Of a DNA stretch of 64,000 bases, positions 34,545 through 44,204 are shown in pieces (the first letter of the stretch is position 1; every line of letters begins with the position of its first letter). Origin of the DNA: Polychytrium aggregatum (taxonomy: Eukaryota > Chytridiomycota > Chytridiomycetes > Polychytriales); contig NW_026516215.1 in assembly GCF_025602895.1 (NCBI RefSeq), positions 124,001 through 188,000 on the forward strand, read 5' to 3'. The notes beneath the pieces are model-generated. The model saw only the letters and a list, made by a program, of their open reading frames with translations. It was not told where the DNA came from and searched no databases. Position numbers and translations under genes: made by a program.

Positions 34545-35096
34545 CTACAGCTCTGCACTGGCCTCGGCATCCTCCCGGGCCCTGAGGTATTCACGAATCT
34601 CCTCGAGATGCAGGAATCGCACGGGTTTGCCTCGTGGTACGCCATGCCAGAGCTCTGCCGATCCCGTTGCCAGAAGGACCTTCCGGGCGAGCTCGCAGGA
34701 GGCGTACTTTTCATAGGCCGCAGCTTTCATGACCTCATCCTTGATCGAGTCCCAGTGCTGGATCTGGGCCGAGTCCAGAAAGGCAACCTGTCGATTCTGC
34801 TGGGCAATGACGCCGTCTCCAAGCCCGATCTCGGTGCCGCTCTCGACTGTGAACCTGAAGGCGAGCTCCGGGTTGGCCAGCCTGATCTTGGCCGCCTGGA
34901 AGGCGTGCTCGATCGAGTTGAAGGTGAATCCGTCGTATACGAACGGCGCGATATGAAAGTTGCTCAGGACCCGACGCCAGTCCGGGATGGCCTGCAGGCT
35001 CTCATAAAGCCCTGGATCTGTGATCCACTCGTTCACCCCGCGACCAGGGCGGACGTCCTTACTGCGGGAATAGAAGAAGAATTTGTCGGGCCGCAT
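34545..35096 (-). CDS. NADAR (YbiA-like) domain protein
   Basis: 184 residues: MRPDKFFFYSRSKD, then LSNFHIAPFVYDGFTFNSIE, HAFQAAKI, IAQQNRQVAFLDS, IKDEVMKAAAYEKY, LLATGSAELWHG and a charged C-terminus. The SNF-x-PF-x-YDG-x-x-F-x-S-x-E-H-x-F-Q-x-x-K pattern and the late LL-x-T-G-x-x-x-L are the NADAR/DUF1768 signature, here nearly full length. In known members the domain acts on N-glycosidic bonds of riboflavin intermediates or on NAD-derived ADP-ribose adducts. Residues matching the active site (the Glu-His of IEHAFQ) are present. The frame stays open far upstream (to 35708) without homology; a TATATTTGA sequence near 35272-35280 on the minus strand argues for a start downstream of it. Confidence 0.85.
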   Translation of the reverse strand: MRPDKFFFYSRSKDVRPGRGVNEWITDPGLYESLQAIPDWRRVLSNFHIAPFVYDGFTFNSIEHAFQAAKIRLANPELAFRFTVESGTEIGLGDGVIAQQNRQVAFLDSAQIQHWDSIKDEVMKAAAYEKYASCELARKVLLATGSAELWHGVPRGKPVRFLHLEEIREYLRAREDAEASAEL

Positions 35097-36025
35097 TGCT
35101 GATGACGAAGCGGTGTTGGAATGGGAGGGTTGCGTCGAGGAGGACGAGGAGCAAGGGATGAAGGGAGCGGGAGTACCGTCTGATTCCAAAAGAGAACGGC
35201 GTTGTTTTATCTTACTGCAGATGGGAAGCGAGGCCACAGAAATCCGCGGCACCATGGGCACCGGGACTTTCAAATATACCATGCTGAGACCAAATCCCAA
35301 GCAGGTCGAAGGGCGCGGGGGGGTGCAACATGCGAAGGCGGCCGACGTGGGTGGCAAAGCAAGTTGCTGTGCCTTTGGAGCTGGGCCAGTCCGCAGCAGC
35401 GGTCGTCGCTTGCAACCAGCGGGGCCTCCAGACGAGGTTTGGGCGAGAGAGGATGGATACCCAGCAGGGACCGGGCGTTGGCGGTGCCAAGACGGCCCAG
35501 GGAATGTCGTGGAAGCCGGTGGCTTCTGATCCTGCGTTCCCGCTTGCGCGTTGGCGTCGACTCCTCGCTGCAGTGCACCAGCCAAACAGGCCATCGCAAA
35601 TGACGGATCCCTTGCGTCGATGCTGTCGCTGGGACCATGGTACATGGCACATGTGCGATTGTATCTGCAGTGGCAATCTGGTACCGGCCATGCCATAACC
35701 ACACCCACGCAGCAATCCCCCGCTCCTCGAGGCCTCCATAATCAGCCGACGCAGTCTCTCGCGGCCCGTGCGATGGACTGGCTGTGTAGCTTGCTCCATT
35801 ATCCAAGCAATGTTGTGCCTCAGCGATATTGCTCCCAGCTGTCATCTTGGCGGGATAAACTCCAATCGCCATCCATATATCTCTCTATCTATCGCCCATC
35901 CATCAAGGTCCACGAGAGCCTTTCCTAGAGCATCGCTGATGGTTTTCTTGTAGATGCGCGGTACCAAGTGTGCGGTGAGGGAAGACTGCGGGCTTGGCCT
36001 GTTTGCAATCTCGGCAAATGCAGGT
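35097..36025. other. Intergenic region, no gene seen
   Basis: 930 bp between the NADAR start and the DPCD stop, both minus. Contains the NADAR promoter with a TATA-like element near 35272-35282 and a CTCTCTATCTATC run near 35881-35893. Overlapping open frames on both strands have no recognisable motif. Confidence 0.55.
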
Positions 36026-37024
36026 CTATATGGACCCGTACTCTCCTTTTTTCCTCATATCGATTCGCTCTCGGCGCTCCCGGTCTTCTTTCTCGAGGAT
36101 AGCCTGGGGCTTGGTGTACTGGAGGTACGGAATCACCAACGATGGTCAGAAGAGGGATAGGCAGGTTGGGCTTGCCCCACTCACCCATGCCAGCTGCGAC
36201 TTACCGCAATAACCAAAGTATTGGCTCCCCAATCGTGTTTGACCGAGCTTTGGTCTAGGGAGATTCCGGCTCGTCGCATGTCGGGCATGGCCAGACGCAC
36301 ATAGTATCTGCTCGAGTGCAGGGGCGTCAGGCATCAGACGTCGGGTATGAGACGAAGAACCAGATCGGCGGAGGCAAGACACGGCTGTGTGAATTGCTGG
36401 GGATTTCAATGACAGTGCCGGCCAAGGACTCTGGCAACGGCTCTGGCCAGCCAGGAAGCTTCAGTAGAGCACTCACTTCTTGTTGGTTGTTCGAACGACA
36501 ACTTCGCTGGTTGCCTGGTCGACGCCGATCACATAAGTGTCCTTGGGATAGGGCAGGTTCCGGATCCGCCAAGAAAACAGCAAACGAGTATCTCGGCGGT
36601 GCACCACGGGCGTCTGTGACGATTCTCGGATCGGGGCGTCGTCGCTGAGGGTGGCCGTGCGTTGGGCCAGAGGCGGTTCCCCGACCTCGTAGGTCCAAGG
36701 CAGCTCGCGGCCGATCAGGGACTTTGATCGAGTCTTGCGCACTGTGACGGGCGGGAAAACGAGGTGCTGTGTCAGCGCTGCTCTATCGATGCTCGAAGCC
36801 ACGACGCCGAGATCCGATTCACATCCTGGCAAACACGGACAGAGAAGATCGTCGGACGCGTTCGAGTACTCCTCGACCATCTCGAGACCCGAGGGAAAGT
36901 GGGTGTGGACGGCCAGCTTGTCGCTTGAATTGAAATATGAGCGCACTGGCTCGATCGCCGCGGCGGCTGCTTTCTTGGCCTCCTCGTCACGCGTGGGGCG
37001 GGCAGAGGACTTGCTGGAGAGCAT
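36026..37024 (-). CDS. DPCD: DPCD ciliary protein homolog
   Basis: Three exons, 37024-36477, 36307-36205 and 36118-36026, give 247 residues without frame breaks. It carries the DPCD family core: HTHFPSGLEMVEEYSNASDDL, then WTYEVGEP, RRDTRLLFSWRIRNLPYPKD, VVVRTTNKKYYVRLAMPD, LVIAYTKPQAILEKE and a basic end. DPCD is linked to primary ciliary dyskinesia and is conserved in organisms with motile cilia, where it is thought to assist axonemal assembly together with R2TP/RUVBL proteins. It is slightly longer than the ~200-residue animal protein because of the N-terminus and an insertion after LPGCESDLG. The ATG lies within the last unit of an 8-bp repeat. It is divergent from the rhomboid gene. Confidence 0.93.
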
Positions 37025-37086
37025 CTTGCTATCTTGCTATCTTGCTATCTTGCTATCTTGCTATCTTGCTATCTTGCTATCTTGCT
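37023..37086. repeat. Eight perfect 8-bp repeats abutting the DPCD start codon
   Basis: ATCTTGCT repeated eight times without error. On the minus strand it is AGCAAGAT, and the last unit supplies AT of the DPCD ATG. It therefore forms the immediate 5' leader of DPCD. Confidence 0.95.
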
Positions 37087-37615
37087 CAGACCGCGATTGT
37101 GCTGGTGGTGCGAATGCTGGTCGAGCCTCGAAAAGATCTGCAGAGATGCCTGCGGTTGAACTCGCTCTCAAATGTCAACCCCTGCGGTTGAGCTCGCTCT
37201 CAAACGTCGACCCCCCACACTTCTCTCCGGAGCGCGGGAAAAGTAGCCAGTGCCCGGGCGTGGGAGCGAGCCGCCCTGACCGATTTGGCTGGCGGCCGGA
37301 CCGGTTGGGCGGGTTGGACTGCCCGAGGCGCAGCGGCGGTGCGTGATGCCCACATGACCGAGACGGGCAACGCGGCTTCTCGTCTGTGCCAGGCATCCGC
37401 ATCCGTTCCACCGCGATCGCCTTGACGCCGAGCGCCAATACAGACGCAGAAGCAGACACCGGGCTGGAAGCAGCGCTGGAAGCAGAGGCAGAGCAGAAGC
37501 AAAAGAAGAAGACGAAGAAAAGTAAAAGTAGAGGCAGAGGTAGAACCTGTAGATCGATCGAGCCTCCCATATTCCTAGCCACACGCACACAGATTCCGAG
37601 ACTCGAGCATCGGCC

Positions 37616-38554
37616 ATGGCGGACACCCACCACGACAAGCCCGAGCAGGACAGCAGCGACTCGCTCTGGAGGAGTCTTATACCCTGCTCAGGGACGACCC
37701 TGGCGCTGCTCGGCACGGCGGCGTTTTGCCTCCCGTCGCTATCGTCAACGTACTTCAAGTCCTTTGGCATGAGCCAGCCGCCACTCGATCGAACCTTTGT
37801 CCTGCGGAACTTTTTCTTCGTCTACGAAGCCCAGCCCCGCTTCCGCCTGCTCTCACCCAGCCACTCTTGGATCACCCACATGTTCCATCACCACGACATC
37901 TTCCATTTCGTCGGCAACATGTACGCCGTCTTCTCGTCGGGATGGTTCCTCGATCTGGGCTTTCTCCCAACGCTGTCGCTCTTCCTGGGTGGCGGAATAG
38001 CCGGTGCTGCCACCCACATCCTGGAATGGGCCGTGCTCAAGCGAACAGACCGACCGATGCTCGACTCCTTGCACCAAGTCGCCAGAGAGATCTCGGGATA
38101 CGGCCACCCATCCATCCCGTCGCTCTCGACCGAAGTTGAGATCATGGACTGGGTGCGTCGCCAGCTCAAGACCGCCAAGGAAGCCGTCACCGCTCCGCTA
38201 CGAGGACGCACGTTTGCGCTGTGTGGCGCCAGCGCCGGTGCCTATGCGCTGATGGGTGCAGAGCTGTGCTCGATCATCTCGGATCTGCGGCGTTGCTACC
38301 GCCGATACAAGCAAGCGCCTCGAGGATCGTACAGCCGCGATGTACACCGATCCAAGCTCTGGACCCTCATCGGCATAGCCATCGGTCGGATCGTGGCTCT
38401 GATTCCTCAGATCCTGGCTGTGCTAGAAACCGGGAACTCTGGCAGCTTCGGCATCTGGGGCTTCCAGACGCAAGCCGACATGGTCGGCTTCTCGGCACAT
38501 CTCGGCGGGTTTGCCTTTGGAGTCGCTTGGATGTACGTGTGGAAGGCGCTCTAA
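37616..38554 (+). CDS. Rhomboid-family intramembrane serine protease
   Basis: Single exon, 312 residues. Rhomboid landmarks are HHHDIFHFVGNMYAVFSSG (helix 2 with the conserved His/Asn), CGASAGAYALMGAE with the catalytic Ser in GASAG, and SAHLGGFAFGVAW with the catalytic His. All residues of the catalytic dyad and oxyanion site are present, so it is predicted active. At least six hydrophobic segments are visible, the first at TTLALLGTAAFCLPS. A long loop between helices 3 and 4 (about residues 145-200) is unusual and charged. The N-terminal 20 residues are acidic and hydrophilic with no clear mitochondrial presequence, so a secretory-pathway location is more likely than the PARL/Pcp1 type. Function in this organism is unknown. 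Confidence 0.9.
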   Translation: MADTHHDKPEQDSSDSLWRSLIPCSGTTLALLGTAAFCLPSLSSTYFKSFGMSQPPLDRTFVLRNFFFVYEAQPRFRLLSPSHSWITHMFHHHDIFHFVGNMYAVFSSGWFLDLGFLPTLSLFLGGGIAGAATHILEWAVLKRTDRPMLDSLHQVAREISGYGHPSIPSLSTEVEIMDWVRRQLKTAKEAVTAPLRGRTFALCGASAGAYALMGAELCSIISDLRRCYRRYKQAPRGSYSRDVHRSKLWTLIGIAIGRIVALIPQILAVLETGNSGSFGIWGFQTQADMVGFSAHLGGFAFGVAWMYVWKAL

Positions 38555-39760
38555 AGGCCACATCACCATTCTGATCCACAGACGGGTGATATGTATGGAG
38601 CATCCACAAGCGCTCTGGAACTTGAAAGTGTCTCCCATCGCCCCAGCGAGCCGTCACCACGGAGCGCTCAAGGCTCAGGGGATCCTGCATCAGATCAGCA
38701 CAGTTCCTGGGCAGACCTTGACGGTTGGATACGACAACTACTGGCATATCGGCTGCAGCTCGCGGCACACCCGCAGCTGCCGCCGAAAGCCTGTGGCCGA
38801 TGCAACATGTATCTTTGCAGCTTGCGTGCTGCGAATATTTCAAGAAAGCAACATGACAAGCACTGTTTTTTCCCTTGATATCCATCGCGAGCAGTGACAG
38901 GGCAGTTTGTCACTGCGATGGGATCGGTCTGGCGGAGCGATGGAGTGATGGAGTGATAGAGTGATGGACTGGTGGAGTGGTGGAGTCGGGAGACGAGGCA
39001 CATGTACCAATCCAGGTTGCTCCAACGCCAGCTGTCAAACGATGCTATCGATTGGTCTATCACCGTACGCATGCAGGTCTGTTTTGGGTTGTCCCATTCC
39101 AGTTTGGATGCGACACGACAGCGTGGCCAAAATCCAAGCCGGGCCCGTATCGACCAAGCCGCCATTTTTCGTGGGCTGTCCCCACGGAGGTTTGCCCGGG
39201 ACTTCGGCATCCACGATTCAAATGGAGTTTAGGCCCTTTGGCCGAGAATGTATCGCTCGAGTCTGTGGCTGGGTATCGAGACGGCCGAGCCTGGCACTGG
39301 CTCCTCTCGGCCGCCCATGTGATGGGGGCCTGTCAACACAGTGACCATGAATGAGTCGTCGCCGGATGTGGTCGCTGCAAGTCGGGGCAAGAGCGACCGT
39401 CTGCGGAGGAAGCAGGCCATCGGGCGAAGGGCAGCCGGTCGAACCACTCCACAGAGCGGCTCTCATGCGTAGTGCAGCGACCGAATCCTGCATACGTGGC
39501 CGACAGCGTTGCATTTCATATCCGTACTCGGGAGGGGGTGTCCCATTCCAGATCCAAAGACTCAACCGCTTCGTTGTCTGTCCAGAACGCGTCATCTCCA
39601 TGTTTGCTTTCGGCTGAGAGCGGCGCCGGGCAAGCGCCAGCCCGGTCCTGAAAAGCCAGCCGCCCCGCTGCCGATCCGGATCTTCCGCCCATCTCCCATC
39701 GCCCCGTCGATCGTCGCAACCTACTATTCCCTCGCCTGCCCTTCCTGCACCCGTCGAAGC
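38555..39760. other. Intergenic region, no gene supported
   Basis: 1.2 kb. Holds a short 9-bp repeat run (GGAGTGATG variants) at about 38937-38985 and two copies of GTCCCATTCCAG (near 39089 and 39540). A 307-codon minus-strand frame over 39218-40141 runs antisense into the dienelactone hydrolase first exon and has no motif. The final ~130 bp are the promoter of that hydrolase. Confidence 0.55.
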
Positions 39761-41525
39761 ATGCCTCTGTTTCCTCGAGTCTTGACGCCTCTGCGCTTCC
39801 GCCTTCCTCTGGGCCGGTCCGTCTCGACCCTGACCTTCCAGCCCCAGCCTGCCCTCGACGGCGGATTCACCCATGCGATCAACTCTTCGACAGCCTTTGC
39901 ACCGCAGCCGGCTATTATTGTCCTCCAGGAATGGTGGGGCATCAACGACCAGATCAAGGATCACGCCCAGCGTCTCGCAAACGGTGAGTTCATGTCGAGA
40001 CAGCAAACCCTTGGCCGATCTCGGACATGATCGCCGTGTCGGTTGGCATATCCGGCCAAGTAGATCAACTGCTTGGAGATGGATCGCGGCCTGGTTGGAG
40101 ATGTGTTTACGGATAAGTACCTCCACGACACATCTCTGCAAGAGACCACCATCGGACTCATGCTTGATTCAATCTTGATTCGATCTTGGTCCAGAAACGG
40201 GTGCCACGGCAATCATCCCCGATCTCTACAACGGCAAGAGCACGCTTGATGCTGAGGTGAGCTTGTCTACCAATTGTACCAGCCGCGGACTCTGCTCCGA
40301 AGAACTTGGCTGATTGCTTGGCCCAGGTCTTTGTTTGCTCCTGCACCGGTGGAGGCCTAATGCTATCGTACTCTATCGGACAACCCATCGTTGGTACTGT
40401 AGGAAGCATCGCACCTCATGAGCAACCTGGACTGGACCAAGGCGCTCGGCGAGCTTGAAGAACTTGTGGTTGATCTCCGCAAAGGCGAGAACGCCGAGAG
40501 AAAGATCGGCGCCGTCGGTTTCTGGTATGCACCAGCGAGCAGCAGATGCGTGGGAGGGGCTGGAATGATTGCGGCCACCAGACCGAATCCAGCCATCGAG
40601 CTGCTGCGTTTGTTCGCTGGAGTCGCTGTCCCTGGGGGCTTGATTCTGTTGATCTAATGTCCTGTACTGGCTCGCCCGACTTGGGTTGATTTCTCGAACA
40701 GCATGGGCGGCGCCCTTTCACTGGCCCTCGCCTCCAAGCTCTCCAAGTCGCCTCACCCACTTAATGGTAATGCTGACAATAGTCGATGCCGCAGAGTGCT
40801 GGCCAAGGGCAAGGCGATGCTGACCAAGGGCAAGCCGATGCTGACTCTCTCCACTCCATTCACTCTCCCAATCATGCGTTTATTGCGCGGCCTGCAACAA
40901 TCCCATGATCACGGCTGATCATGGGTCAAGCTGTGTCATCATTCTACGGCACTCCCTCTGCCGAGCACTTTGACATCGGAAGCATTCCCATTGTGACTCC
41001 CTGCCAGGCTCACTTTGGTGAGAAGGACGAGTTTGCCGGCTTCAGCGACGTGGAAACGGCCAAGAAGCTCGAGAAGGCCTGGACCGAGGCCATCAAGACC
41101 CATGGTGGCTTCCACGCCAAGGGCCTGCACAAGCTGGAGGCCAATGTCTATATTTACCCAGGCCAAGGGGTGAGTCGATGCGACTACGTTGTGCTGTGGC
41201 GACACCAGGGGAATGGCTCGGAGAGCAGAGAGCGCAACATTGAATCGCAGATCAGTCGGGCCATCGCTGCCGCTCCGGGCTGTTCCCAGTATTGTGTGAG
41301 ACTGGGTCTGTGCTGAAAGCCTCGCGCGAGTAGCTGCTGTTGCTGTCCAGAGTCATCTAATCGGTCGATGCCCTCCATTTTCAGCACGCCTTCATGAATA
41401 ACCTTAGCTGGGCTATCGCCAAGCGATCCGAGCTCGGCTTTGTCGGGGGCTTCGATCCCGACCTGGTCAACACCGCCTGGAGACGCACCTTCCACTTTTT
41501 CATCGAGCATCTGAAGACGCTCTGA
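39761..41525 (+). CDS. Dienelactone hydrolase family protein, probable mitochondrial
   Basis: About six exons. An N-terminal basic, hydroxylated segment (MPLFPRVLTPLRFRLPLGRS) looks like a mitochondrial targeting peptide. Alpha/beta-hydrolase landmarks are IIVLQEWWGINDQIKDHAQRL, IIPDLYNGK, and the nucleophile elbow GFCMGG. The nucleophilic Cys codon is split by the intron ending at 40702 (TG/C). The acid is Asp in FGEKDEF and the base is His in PGQGHAFMN (exon starting about 41384). So the full Cys-Asp-His triad of the family is present. Members hydrolyse dienelactones or related esters/lactones; the fungal substrate is unknown. The intron between GGALSLALA and GQAVSSFYGTP contains a short GGGCAAG repeat. 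The coding end is FFIEHLKTL. Confidence 0.9.
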
Positions 41526-41827
41526 AGACGCTCTGAGCGCGCTGTCGCTGTTCACGCCAGATGAGCAATATAGCACATTTCGTATTGCGCTGTCCACCGT
41601 GGCTGGCAGCACAGCAGTAGATGCCTGAATAGCGGATTGCAGCACACCAGCCCCACACACCGAGCGGCTATGTCATAGTGCTGTTGTGCAGGCTGGACGG
41701 CCAGTGGCGCAGGCCGGCAACCATGCGGCCACGTGGACAAGCTCCTGGCTTTCCACCGCGACCGCCCGAAACCAAAGGCGAGCAGAGCCAGCGTAGAGTC
41801 GAACCCGATCGTGCTCGCCGTCTCGCC

Positions 41828-43573
41828 ATGCCACAGCCGACGCTGATCCTGCTTGACCGCCTTTCCCAGAGGGTCTCCTTTCACGATGTACCCACCCGGC
41901 GCTATCCGTACGGCGAGAACAGGCAGGATGCTGGCCGCCCGCTGCCGTACAAGGTCCCTGACAGGGTGATCAGAACCCTGGCAAAGTTCGTTGCTCCGTC
42001 GGACCTGCAGTGGGTCCTGCCGCTCATCAACCGGGACTTTTATGCCGTTGTGCGCTCCGCCCCGCGGGTGGTGCTTCTCAAAATTGTTCTCTCGTCATTT
42101 GCGTCTGGGGGACACATCGCCGTTGCTCCGAGTGATGCAGTAGGATCTGAAGACGCAGCCCAAAGCAGCGACCCGACCGGTGCTGGCGAGCCAACCGCCC
42201 TCGACGCCGTGCAGCTGCACGGCAAGATTGCCAAGCCGCTGCTGACGACGTCGTTCTGCGCCCTCCCAGCCGAGTCGGTTCAGATCACCGGCGCCCACCG
42301 GTCGTGCGAGGCAGCGACCGTTCTGGTCGACTTCAAATCCGTTCCCGACACCTCAATGGGACTCACGATGCTGATCCAGAATCTGCATCAGGTTCTCCGC
42401 AAGATGCTGCCGACCGCCGAGGCCCAGGGCCAGATATTCAGCAAGCGCACTCGCACTGACGAGCTTACTCCTGGATGCATGTTCTTGCTGCCCTGGGAAG
42501 TAACCTTCCAGGTGCCCCCAGACGCACACCAAAACTTTGCCGACCAACAGCATCTCTTTCGTGTGTTGAACCTGCTGAACCCGCCCGTGGTCAACATCAG
42601 CAATCCACCTCCTGCCGTCTTCAAGATCCTGCCAAAGAATCTCAGGGTCTGCCGCATCACCGGCATTGCCGCCAAGCTCGACTTTGCTCCTCTGGCCAAC
42701 TTGCAGAAGCTGTCGATGCTGCACCTCGATGGTCATGTCGAGCACGCCTTGGATGAGCTGATCGTCCCCAGCGACCTCGCACCCATCACGCACCTTCCCT
42801 TGCGCGAGCTCGCTCTCGGCCGATGGCTGCCGCTGAGCGACTATGGTCAGCTATGCGAGGCCGTCTTGGCCAAGCTGGACGGACTCTTGTCCCTCACGAT
42901 CCGCGGCCTCTTCCAAGGTAGTGTTCTCGGCATTCACTGCTGCATCCGAGTCCTATGTTTGATGCGGCGCCGGGCTGTTGCGGCCTTGGTATCTACGCCA
43001 CATGCGCTTGATGGCTGCGGACTCTGCTCTGCGACGGATCTGGGGACTGGCTGGCTCCGGCTTTGCTGACATGGTCTTTACCTGATACATATCTCCCCCC
43101 CCCGTTTTGGGTGAATCAAAGGCGACCAAACACCACAGCTGCTCGCCGATACCGTCTCTGCACTCAAGTCCCTCGTGTACCTCGACCGACTCGTGGATGT
43201 TGACGACGAATTCTGGGACATTTTCGACACCCGCGAGCCCAATCGGTCCATCACGACGATCACCGTCGAGCTTTCCGAGGCGCCGATCCAAGGCTTCCGC
43301 TCTCTGCTCAACGGCTTCTACAAGGCATTCCCCAACGTTACTGTAGTCCGTGTCCAGTTCCGAGATCTTGAGGAAAGCGAAGGGGAGGCTCACGACAGCA
43401 TGACGCTCGAAATCCTGTCAGCCCTTGAGGGGTTCCGAGAGCATCACTCGACGGCTGTTCGGATGTTCCGGCTGGAGGGTCTCCAGCCTGGGGCTGATGC
43501 ACTAGTCCGATGGCTGGCCTTCAATTCTTACGAGGGGACGGGGAAGCACTTCCGCCTCTCCTTGGGCCGCTGA
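41828..43573 (+). CDS. F-box/LRR-like protein, function unknown
   Basis: Two exons, 41828-42916 and about 43123-43573, joined as FQ-G-DQTPQLLAD across a split Gly codon. Start MPQPTLILLDRLSQR; an upstream in-frame Met at 41678 lies in GC-rich leader. The N-terminal segment KVPDRVIRTLAKFVAPSDLQ then WVLPLINRDFYAVVRSAPRVV resembles an F-box helix bundle. It is followed by leucine-rich irregular repeats (LPKNLRVCRITGIAAKLDFA; LANLQKLSMLHLDGHV; LKSLVYLDRLVDVDDEFW; FRSLLNGFYKAFPNVTVVRV). Chytrid genomes contain many such F-box/LRR paralogs, usually substrate adaptors for SCF ubiquitin ligases. No catalytic domain. F-box assignment is tentative. Confidence 0.7.
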
Positions 43574-44204
43574 AGGCGGGCGGTTGCTGCTTGAGAGTTT
43601 GCTGGAGTTCACTTTTGTGATAGAAAACAGCCTTTTCGGGAGGACAGTCTTGAATACACTTGGTCGATCTCCTGTGGCGAGGACCGACCTGCATTGATGC
43701 CGCAATGTGGGAATGCGGTGCATGTACTCGATCATCTGGCGGGCTCCATGGTTTCTCGATCGAGATACTCGGGCGATTCGAGTCGCCGAGCTTCCAGTTT
43801 CTTTGGACAGCATTTGGTCATGGCGGGGGCGTATTCAAGATCCAGAAAATAGCGACAACTCTTGACCAGATAAGGTGTCCCCATTTCGCTGGGTGCGCTG
43901 TAAACAGGGACTGTGCGCACATGCGCTCTTTCGCACTGGCTATTGGTGGTTTGGAGCACAGTGTCGAGATGCAGTGGCCATTCGATCATCCGGACAGCCC
44001 TGTGATTTCCCAGCGTCAAGACAGCCAGGTTGCATTCTTCCGTTGCACGTGCTGCTCCGTTTTCTCATGCAACCTCTGCGACCAGGCGCCTGCGTTTTCG
44101 ACCTGGTCCATCCCCCGGCATCGCGAATCCCAGAACCCATCGACAGACGGGCTTGCATCAGGGCCGCAGGTGCACTCGACTCCCAACATCCCATCGTCTC
44201 TGCT
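43574..44204. other. Intergenic region with dispersed repeat copy B
   Basis: 630 bp between the F-box-like gene stop and the PEX2 start. The first ~290 bp are an inverted copy of the repeat at 33.9-34.3 kb. The remainder should contain the PEX2 promoter; no gene seen. Confidence 0.6.
43610..43860 (-). repeat. Dispersed repeat family, copy B (inverted relative to A)
   Basis: Contains TGAATACACTTGGTCGATCT, AATGTGGGAATGCGGTGCAT, CTCCATGGTTTCTCGA and TTCAAGATCCAGAAAA. Each is the reverse complement of a block in copy A at 33.9-34.3 kb, in matching reverse order. Divergence of roughly a fifth of positions suggests an old repeat. Confidence 0.7.

Noticed and set aside
39218-40141. 307-codon minus-strand frame
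   Set aside because: Overlaps the first exon of the dienelactone hydrolase on the other strand; no motif.
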